DNA of 19,585 bases from CAZPRQ01 sp964589415 (GTDB taxonomy: Bacteria; Patescibacteriota; Doudnabacteria; UBA920): the NCBI GenBank assembly GCA_964589415.1, contig CAZPRQ010000022.1, positions 1 to 19,585 on the forward strand, given 5' to 3'. The notes beneath the pieces are model-generated. The model ran no database searches, was not told where the DNA came from, and was given only the letters and a program-made list of their open reading frames with translations. Numbering within the stretch: position 1 is the first letter of the stretch; each line of letters begins with the position of its first letter. A program made the position numbers and the translations under genes. Below are positions 5,431 through 14,000 of this stretch, piece after piece.

Positions 5431-7089
5431 ATGAAAATACATACTCGGGTTTTGTTCGCTGTTTTAATAATTGTTATTTTGGGCGCAGCAGGCGCCGCGT
5501 ATTACTATAGAAATTTTTTTGCTGGCATAAGTCCGGTAGTCAGGAAGCCGGGCGGGGATATTGTAAATCAAATCCCGTCATCTAACGATCCCAATTTGCC
5601 CGAAGCGGTAAACAGGACCGACTTTCCTTTAAAGCTGCCTAAAGGGTTTGTTATATCTGTCTTTGCCAAAAATTTGCCGGGCGCGAGGGTAATGGTTATA
5701 GATGGGCTGAACAATATGTGGGTGAGCCAGACCGGCCAGGGCAAGGTCAGCCAGGTGGAAGCGGGTTCGGGCAAGGTGAACGAAATTTTTAAAAACTTGG
5801 ACAGGCCGCACGGTTTGGCGGTGGATCCTCGCGAAGGTTTTACACTATATATTGCAGAGGAGACTAAGATATCAAAGGTAAATATAAAAAACCTCTCCCC
5901 CGCATCTAGTGCGGGGCAAGCTCCAACCCTCCCCTCAGGAGGGGAGGGAGTATTTCAAAAAATCGCGGACTTGCCCAAAGGCGGCCGGCATTTTACGCGC
6001 ACTTTGGCTTTTGGGCCGGACGGCCGTTTGTATGTTTCAATAGGCAGTTCCTGCGATGTGTGCAATGAAAAAGACGAAAGGTTCGCGTCAATTTATTCCA
6101 TGAAAGAAGACGGGACGGATTTTCGCAAAGAGGCATCGGGTTTAAGGAATGCCGTGTTTTTTGACTGGAGCTATGTGGATGGCAAAATGTGGGCTACGGA
6201 AATGGGCAGGGATAATTTAGGCGATAACTTGCCGCCGGATGAAATAAATATTATCGAAATGGGTCCCGGATCAAGTCCGGGACGAGCGGCGCAGCCGCTC
6301 GATTTTGGATGGCCAATTTGTTACGGCAAAAACATCCACGATACCCAATTCGATAAAAATCAGTACATTAGAAATCCGTGCGAAGATAAGCAGTCGTCGT
6401 ACATTGACCTGCCTGCCCATAGCGCGCCTTTGGGTCTTGCGTTCATCCCCGAAGAAGGCTGGCCGGAGGATTATTGGTACAATTTGATTGTGGCTTTCCA
6501 TGGCAGTTGGAACAGGAGCGAGCCTACTGGTTATAAATTGGCACGTATAAAATTGGACGCAAAGGGAAATTACCAGGGAATGGATTCGACTGGCTCACCA
6601 CAGGTGGAAGATTTTATTAGCGGTTGGCTATCATCAGATGGTAAAACATCGCTCGGCCGACCCGTGGACATAATTATTCAGCCGGGCGGGACAATGTTTG
6701 TAAGCGACGACAAAGCCGGGGTAATTTATAAAGTACAGTATTTGGGCAATGCCACATCATCTGTTTCTGACAGTGTAAAAATAGAGAGTCCTAAAGAAAA
6801 TGCCGTTGTGTCCTCACCTTTAAAAATTACAGGGTCAGCCAAAGGCACGTGGTATTTTGAAGCCAGCTTTCCGGTGGAAATTTACGATGCCAATTGGCAA
6901 AAATTAGGGCAGTCATACGCCCAGGCCCAAGGAGAGTGGATGACGGAAAATTTTGTGCCGTTTATATCCACTATTACTTTTAATAATCCTTCTACCACCA
7001 CGGGCTGGCTGGTATTTAAAAAAGACAATCCTTCCGGCTTGCCGGAAAATGACGCGCGCTATGAGTTTGCGGTTAGATTTAAGAATTAA
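5431..7089 (+). CDS. Membrane-anchored sorbosone/glucose dehydrogenase-like beta-propeller with C-terminal Gmad2 domain
   Basis: The N-terminus (residues 7-27) is a signal anchor. Residues about 70-440 form a beta-propeller of the glucose/sorbosone dehydrogenase family, whose members oxidise sugars with PQQ and calcium outside the cytoplasm. Key spots are GFVISVFAKNLPGARVMVID and RHFTRTLAFGPDGRLYVS. In the latter, His187 aligns with the catalytic His of soluble glucose dehydrogenase. Others are SCDVC (Cys208/211, possible disulfide), MWATEMGRDNLGDNLPPDEIN, FGWPICYG and FHGSWNRS. Residues about 448-550 form a Gmad2 immunoglobulin-like domain (SPLKITGSAKGTWYFEASFPV, EWMTENFVPF, KKDNPSGLPE). PQQ use is not provable here and no PQQ genes lie nearby. 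Two low-complexity inserts (residues about 154-173 and 279-290) coincide with DNA hairpins. No Shine-Dalgarno sequence is seen. Confidence 0.88.
   Translation: MKIHTRVLFAVLIIVILGAAGAAYYYRNFFAGISPVVRKPGGDIVNQIPSSNDPNLPEAVNRTDFPLKLPKGFVISVFAKNLPGARVMVIDGLNNMWVSQTGQGKVSQVEAGSGKVNEIFKNLDRPHGLAVDPREGFTLYIAEETKISKVNIKNLSPASSAGQAPTLPSGGEGVFQKIADLPKGGRHFTRTLAFGPDGRLYVSIGSSCDVCNEKDERFASIYSMKEDGTDFRKEASGLRNAVFFDWSYVDGKMWATEMGRDNLGDNLPPDEINIIEMGPGSSPGRAAQPLDFGWPICYGKNIHDTQFDKNQYIRNPCEDKQSSYIDLPAHSAPLGLAFIPEEGWPEDYWYNLIVAFHGSWNRSEPTGYKLARIKLDAKGNYQGMDSTGSPQVEDFISGWLSSDGKTSLGRPVDIIIQPGGTMFVSDDKAGVIYKVQYLGNATSSVSDSVKIESPKENAVVSSPLKITGSAKGTWYFEASFPVEIYDANWQKLGQSYAQAQGEWMTENFVPFISTITFNNPSTTTGWLVFKKDNPSGLPENDARYEFAVRFKN
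5898..5948. repeat. Twin-hairpin insertion 1 inside the dehydrogenase-like gene
   Basis: Two tandem perfect hairpins are present. CCCCGCA (5898-5904) pairs with TGCGGGG (5910-5916) around TCTAG. CCCTCCCCT (5927-5935) pairs with AGGGGAGGG (5940-5948) around four bases. The segment is translated in frame as NLSPASSAGQAPTLPSGGEG, a low-complexity loop between two propeller strands, unlike the flanking family sequence. Confidence 0.7.
6263..6301. repeat. Twin-hairpin insertion 2 inside the dehydrogenase-like gene
   Basis: GTCCCGGA (6263-6270) pairs with TCCGGGAC (6276-6283) around TCAAG. CGAGCGGC (6283-6290) pairs with GCCGCTCG (6294-6301) around GCA. Both stems are perfect 8-bp stems and share base 6283. 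The translation GPGSSPGRAAQPL interrupts the family segment that normally reads roughly DEINxIExGxxFGWP. Confidence 0.75.
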
Positions 7090-7112
7090 TTTAGAGTTTA
7101 AAATGGTTTCTA

Positions 7113-7229
7113 CGTGAGTCGAAAAACCTCTGTCATCCCAGAATTTTTAGGGCTGTAAAAATATCCGGGATCCAGAAGTTGGCTTAGATACTGGATCTTG
7201 GGGTCTCCACCTTCGCCCGCGATGACACA
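7113..7229. repeat. Dispersed palindromic repeat, copy 2
   Basis: This copy shares ordered blocks with the element at 3227: CGTGAGTC-AAAAACC, TGTCATCCC-GAA, TATCCGGGATCCAG, a second CTGGAT and a terminal GATGACA. It contains ATTTTTA/TAAAAAT (7143-7149 with 7156-7162) and GATCCAG/CTGGATC inverted pairs. It ends in CGATGACACA, complementary in type to the opening TGTCATCC. It fills most of the gap between the dehydrogenase-like and hydrolase genes. Confidence 0.75.
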
Positions 7230-7281
7230 TCCTATAGTTTTTGGGTTCACGTTGTTTCTAGTTTATTCGAAATGGGAATTT

Positions 7282-7920
7282 ATGGTTATAACCAAACTTG
7301 GTCATTGCTGCTTGCTTATAGAAGAAGGGGGGTTAAAAATTTTAACCGATCCCGGCATGTTTACGGTGGAGACGCACTCTAAACTTACCGGCATAGACGT
7401 AATATTAGTCACGCATGAGCATGCGGATCATTTTCATTTAGATTCCATAAAGCCACTTTTAGTCAACAATCCGCGGGCAAAAATAATTACTAACGCCTCG
7501 GTTGGAAAACTTTTGGGGAATATTCCTTTTGAATTGTTGGAGCACGGGCAGACTTATAAAAGTGGTCAAATAGAGATAGAAGGTTTTGGCAATCAGCATG
7601 CCGAAATTTATGACCCATTTGTGCCGCGCGTTCAAAATACCGGATTTAGGGTGGCAGGGAAGTTTTTTTACCCGGGCGATGCTTTGTATGTACCGGAAAA
7701 ACCGGTAGAGGTTTTGGCGTTGCCGGTGGCCGGGCCGTGGGTAAAAACCAAAGAGGTTATAGAATACGGTTTGGCCGTAAAACCTCGTTTGTGTTTTCCG
7801 GTTCACGACGGCATACTTTCTTATTCCATTCCATTTCATGTTGTCCCGCAAAAAGTTTTAGCGGGACAAGGCATAACTATGCTTCTGCCGGAATTAAACG
7901 TTCCAATGGAGTTTAGGTAA
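7282..7920 (+). CDS. UlaG-like metal-dependent hydrolase, metallo-beta-lactamase fold
   Basis: This 212-residue cytoplasmic hydrolase belongs to the metallo-beta-lactamase superfamily, UlaG-like (beta-lactamase superfamily L) branch. The metal-binding motif THEHADH gives His45, His47, Asp49 and His50. Further ligands are likely His106 (GNQHAE), Asp133 (FYPGDALYVP) and His175 (FPVHDG). The N-terminus ITKLGHCCLLIEEGGLKILTDPG is typical of the family (xxxGHSxxxIexxgxxxLtDP). The substrate is unknown; relatives act on phosphodiesters or lactones. The frame extends upstream to a TTG at 7198, but that stretch lies in the palindromic repeat. I therefore place the start at ATG 7282, where homology begins. 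A weak GGGAA lies upstream. Confidence 0.88.
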   Translation: MVITKLGHCCLLIEEGGLKILTDPGMFTVETHSKLTGIDVILVTHEHADHFHLDSIKPLLVNNPRAKIITNASVGKLLGNIPFELLEHGQTYKSGQIEIEGFGNQHAEIYDPFVPRVQNTGFRVAGKFFYPGDALYVPEKPVEVLALPVAGPWVKTKEVIEYGLAVKPRLCFPVHDGILSYSIPFHVVPQKVLAGQGITMLLPELNVPMEFR

Positions 7921-7940
7921 TGTAATTTTCTACAGCCCAA

Positions 7941-7969
7941 TTTACATTTTCTTTATTTAAGAGTATTAT
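7941..7969 (+). promoter_or_regulatory. Promoter for the giant RHS gene
   Basis: TTTACA at 7941-7946, a 17-bp spacer and TATTAT at 7964-7969 predict initiation near 7976. This leaves a leader of about 58 nt before the ATG at 8034, and argues against starts at 7974 or 7980. Confidence 0.65.
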
Positions 7970-8033
7970 AGGGGTGCTAATGTTTTTATGCTGCCTTGAG
8001 GTAAAAAACCTTAGACAGAGAAACAAATATCAT

Positions 8034-11000
8034 ATGCCATTTTATTACAAGTTTAAAAGGTTAACTGCTTTTGCGTTAGCTTTTTTTATAATTATTATGC
8101 CTTGGGGTCAAGTTTTTGCGGCAGAATCCGTTAGTAATAGAGGGGTCAATATAAGCATTCAGACTACCACTCCCAGCTCAACCGAAGCTTTGCCTGACAA
8201 TGAAAATGTCCAGCCCCTAAGTGAAGATGTTCCGCCCCAGCAGCAGGAAACCAGTTTAAATTCTAGTCCGGCGGAAAATCTTACTAGCAAACCGGAAGAA
8301 CAATCTGAAACACCCCTGGATAATCAGAATTTATTGGATTCTGAATCCAGTGAGCCTGACCCAAAGTTGGATACAGGCTTTAAAGCCAGTCAATCTCCCA
8401 AAATGGATGAAGTAAACGGCGCTTTGGTTACAGAATATCCCCTTGTTGTGCCTCCTGGCAGGAATGGTTTCCAGCCCGATTTGAAACTTCAATATAACAG
8501 CCAAAATGCTAAGGAGCTGGATTCGGCATTTGGCGCAGGTTGGTCGCTTAATATTCCAACTATTGAAAGGCTCAACAAAAACGGAGTAAATAATTTATAT
8601 AGCACCACAACCCCTTATTTTAGCTCATCACTATCTGGCGAATTGGCCCAAACCTCAACGACCACCTATACGGCCAGAACAGAAAATGGTGAGTTTTTAA
8701 ATTATACTTTTCAAAATGATCTTTGGACAGTAAAGGACAAAAAAGGTTATACCTATTTTTTTGGAAATTCCACCGACTCAACTTCAACTACGACTGCTTC
8801 CGGCACGCCCGAACTCTATTCGACCAATCTGTATTCGGACGGTAGTATTGTTTCGTACTACCAATTGGAAGGTGACAGTAATGACAGCAAAGGTTCCTAT
8901 AACGGAACAGATTCAAACATGTCGTACGGTAACTCCTATGGAAAATTTAACCAAGGGGCAACATTCAATGGTACGAATGCGAGAATAAACTTAGGTGCCA
9001 TTTTTAATGGCAAAACCAGTTTTTGGATTCATGGTTGGATAAAGGTTACAACCGTGCCTGGTATTAATACGGACATGTCTTTATGGGGCAGTAGCAGTTG
9101 GAGCGGATCGGGTAATTTTATTACATGGATACGCGGCACGGGTTCGAGCCAGTTTAAATTTAAGTTTGACTTATACGGCGACAACGGCGGTGAAATTGCC
9201 ACAGCCTCAAACTTTAATGGCAATACCTGGTATATGGTCGATTTTTATGTCGACTCAACGAATAAAATTAGGAAAATTTATGTAAATGGCATTGAGGAGG
9301 CGAGTGTTACCGGCTCTTCAAGCGTAACATTAAGCCAGACCACGACATACTTGGGTTTCAACGGTGGAACCAATAATTATTGGAATGGAAATATGGACGA
9401 CGTGGCAGTGTTTAGTCGAATTCCAACATCGACTGAGCTTTCCTCTTTGTATTTTTCTACAACTACAGCTACAAGTACGGTATCTGTTTCGGCTAAACTG
9501 GAAGATTTGTACAACTCTAACCGAACTAATAAATGGTATTTAGACCGAGTAATGGAGCCTAATGGTAATGAAATTAAGTATGAATACTACAAATCGGGAG
9601 CGCAGGTTTATCCTTCCAAGGTATTGTATGCGGGCAATTCTACTAGCACGCCGTTATATACCGTAGAGTTTAATAGGGAAACAAGGACAGATGTATCTAC
9701 TTCTTCCAGAACCGGTTTTCAGGTAGTTACGGATAAGCGGGTGAAAGACGTAACTGTGAAAATGAACGGATCTTGGTTAAAAAAGTATGATTTAGCCTAT
9801 ACAACAGGCGACAATGATAGAAAAAATTTATTAAGCAGTATAACGGAAAGCGGGATAGACGAAAATAATTCAACAACCACATTACCAGCTACTTCATTTG
9901 AATACCAAGTTTCGGAGGGTGGGTGGACGACAACAGCTATAAATTACCCGTTGGACTTGCACTATGCCATTATGAGTGATTTTAATGGCGATGGTTATTC
10001 TGACATACTCTATGCGGCTCGCGATCAATATGGTTCTTCTACTAGGATAGCTTACGTTAACGACGGGTCTGGTAATTTTTCAACGAGCACTCCTTATCAA
10101 CCACCATTGGATTTCTTTGTGGACAGCGGGGATTGCCAATCAATTTATTGCGATATGGGAGCGAGAATAGCCGATATAAATGGGGATGGGCTTCAGGATA
10201 TAGTTTTAGCTAATACTATAACTAAAACTACATATTTAAATACGGGTTCAGGTTGGAGCGCTAGTAGCACCTGGACTTCACCGTTGGCTTTTGCCAATGG
10301 AACTACAAATGTAGGTAATTTGCAACTTGCCGATCTAGATGATATGAATGGTGATGGTTTGTTAGATATTTTTAATATATATAACAATGGGTCCTCTTCT
10401 ATTTCCGAGGCCTACTTGAATAATGGTAGCGGTTTTTCAAGTTCAACTTTATGGTCAGTTGTAAGTGGTATAAGTAAAGAATCAAGAGTGACCATTGACC
10501 TAAATGGGGATACTTTAACCGATTTCTTCCAGGCATATACTTCTGCAGGTAGTGCAGAAGATTTAAATTTTGCAGCATTACACAACGGGACAAGCACGTG
10601 GGTAAATTACGCACCATACCTATCACCCGAAACTTTTGTTGTTGGGAGTACGGACAGAGGTGTCAGAACTTTCGATTTTAATGGAGATGGCTTAGTCGAT
10701 GTTAATAGAAGCGAATATGATGGATCCTCAGCCGTGAGGCATGGATACTTAAATACCGGAAATGGATGGTTAGATGTCGGTATAGGTTGGGGTAGTCCAA
10801 ATTATTTTGTTAACTCGGTTACACCTGCTTATTCCGGGGCAAAAATCGCAGATATAGATGGTAATTTAATGGCCGATACTTTAAATGCCAGGCTAGTAAG
10901 CGGTAATATAAATAGCGAAACTTCGTTAAATACTGTTAAGCCGGTAGACGTTCTTAAAAAAATTAGTTTTCCGAGTGGGGGCAATGTAAGTGTAAATTAT

Positions 11001-14000
11001 AAAGCAGCGGCACAATATAAAGATGGCTCAAATAATTTATTAAATCCTAACATCCGTAATAACCAACAAACCGTATACCAAATAATTACACATGACGGAT
11101 TAGCAACTAGTACAATTGATACGTATACATATAAGGGTGGATTAACATATTATGCCAGTGCTTTAGATAAGCGGTTTGCGGGTTTTTCAGAAATAGATGT
11201 TACCGACTCGGAAGGAAACGTGAATAAAACATATTATCACCAAGGCAACAGCAGTGCTTCTACAACTGGCGAGTATTTAGACAACTATTATAAAATTGGT
11301 AAACCTTACAGGGTAGAAAAATATGACGGTAGTGGAAATTTGTTTGAAAAAACCATAAATAAATGGGATACGGCCACAACTTCTAATACCGGTTTTGTTA
11401 AACTTGCCCAAACTGTAAAGTATCACTACGACGGTATAGAAACCCATAAAGACAAAGCCGAGGCCTATACTTATAACAACACTACAGGGAACATAACCCA
11501 AAAAATAGAATACGGGGAAGTTAATGGAAATAACGACGGTACTTTTACAGATGTGGAAACCGATGATTTTACTACCAGCTATACGTACGCAACCAGTTCG
11601 ACCTCTTCGCTAATGAGTTTACTGGCAACGGAAAGTACTTTAGATCACTCGAGCACTAAGGTAAAAGAAAGCCGTTACTATTACGACAATTCAGCTTTAG
11701 GGGTGGTAAACCTTGGTAATCTTACTAAAAAAGAAGATTGGAAGTCCGGTGGAACTTACGTAGATGCTGAAAAAACATATAATAGTTATGGCCTCGTTAC
11801 CTCAGAAAAAGACTTTCGGGATAAAACCATTACCTACAGCTATGATGCGTATAATTTATACCCAACTACCGTAACCAATCCATTAAGCCATGTTAGTCAA
11901 TTTACCTATGACTATTCGTCGGGCAAGATTAAGCAGGTTACTGACCCGAACGGGAATAATTTCCAAAATGTATATGACGGAGTAGACCGTTTAATTGAGC
12001 AAAAACAACCGGACCCGAGCAATACTTCTACACTCCAGACCGCCCTAGTTATTAGTTATACCAATATTCCTAATTCCGTGAGCGTGCATAAGACTGCTTA
12101 TTTATCCTCCACGAACACGGTAGAGTCGTATGTTTATTTTGACGGCTTAGGCAGGAAAAAACAGGAGCGAATAGAGGCAGAGGGTAGTAATTACGCAGTT
12201 AAGGATTATAGTTATAACACGCTTGGGTTACTCCAAAAGGAATCTTTGCCGTATTTTTCAGGAGGCAGTGCTACTACCACTGCAACCACCACCAGCCAGT
12301 TGTTTATAAATTATTATTACGATGCCTTACTTAGGATCGCTACAACAACTAATGCGCTTGGTACTACGACCGCCGTCCAGTCAAATTGGAACATAACGAC
12401 TACTGACTTGAATGGTAAAACTAAAGTATTGTACAACGACGCCTTTGGAAACTTAAAGCAGGTTGATGAACATAATGGCTCAAGTACCTACACTACGTTC
12501 TATACCTATAATTATTTAGTTAATTTAACTAGTATTACCGATGCCTCAAGTAATGTCCGCAATTTCACCTATGACGGTTTGGGTCGTCGACTTACCGCCC
12601 AAGATTTGCATGCCCCCGGAGATGCGACTTACGGTACCTATACCTATACTTATGATGACGCGGGAAATATAACCACGGTGGTTGACCCCAAGAGCCAGAC
12701 TGTAAATTATACCTATGACGACATTAACCGGCAGCTAACTGAGGATTTCACAGGCCTGGCGGGGACGGAAGTAACCAATACCTATGACACATGCAGCCAG
12801 GGTCAGGGAAGATTGTGTGTGGCCTCGTCAACCGACGTTAGCATTGCCAATACTTATAATGCGCTTGGGCAGTTAACTCAGGAAGTAAAGTCAATAAGCG
12901 GAACCAATTATACAACCGCGTATACTTATGACCGCCAGGGTAACGTGGTAACAATAGTAAACCCCGACAACTCACAAGTAAAATACATTTATAATACTGC
13001 GGGTTTGGCAGATCAAATTCAGCGAAAAGAATCAACTGACTCGAGTTTTATAGATGTACTAACCAATATAGATTACGCGCCTACGGGCAAAGAAACAGTG
13101 CTTACTTACGCCAATGGCGCAGTGACTACCAATACTTTTGATGCTAACACTATGTATAGGTTGGCGCGCAAAGTCACCACTTTACCTTTGGACATGGGTG
13201 ATTCCTTAATGTCTAGCCCTGAAGAACAGCAATCAATTATTCCCGGAGAACCAAATATTATTATAGAACCGGAAACCGGCACATCTACCAGCTCTACTTC
13301 AACTCTTGAACAAATTATTCCCGAGGAAGAGTTGGTGGGCACGTCTACACCTGAAACAGCAACTACGTCAACAAGTACTACAATAGAGTTTATAAATGAG
13401 GAGGAAATTGCTACTTCATCATCAGATACCCTAATACCACAAATTGAACAGGTAGAAAATGAAAATAGCGCGACAACTACCGAAAGTTTGCCGGAAGTAA
13501 TTACTAATCAAAATATAATTTCCACAATCTGGAAGGCCTTAACCCACGCTTTCCTTTCGACATTTAGGTTTTTAGCAAAGAGTTTTAGTGTTAAGACTGC
13601 CCTTGCAGCCGCTACAGAACTCTATCTTACCTCTTATTACAACGACGCCAACCTAATTTCCTACTACCGGATGGAAGATACCAGTGACAGTAAAGGCTCC
13701 AATTCCCTAACTGCCGTAGGTACTCCCAGTTCCGTAACCGCCAAGTTTAATAACGGCTACTCATACGATGGTTCTAGTTACCACCATACGAACAGTAATA
13801 TGGGAATTAACGGAGGAGCGGTAACCATTTCAGGCTGGATAAAGTTAAATTCCAGGCCCGGTTCCGGCTCTACCTGGTACATGGCGTCTCAGTTTAACAG
13901 CTCTTCCAAAGTTGAATATGACTTTTGGTTTACCAACACCTCGGGAACTTACAGTGTTTCGGTAAACAGGGGTAAGTCCGGGGTTTCAGACAACCCGGTA

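Noticed and set aside
7198..7281. Upstream TTG start for the UlaG-like hydrolase
   Set aside because: The extra 28 residues come from repeat copy 2; family similarity starts at the ATG at 7282.
7459..7851. A 130-codon minus-strand frame inside the UlaG-like gene
   Set aside because: It is antisense to a gene with a complete metal-binding motif set, with no independent support.
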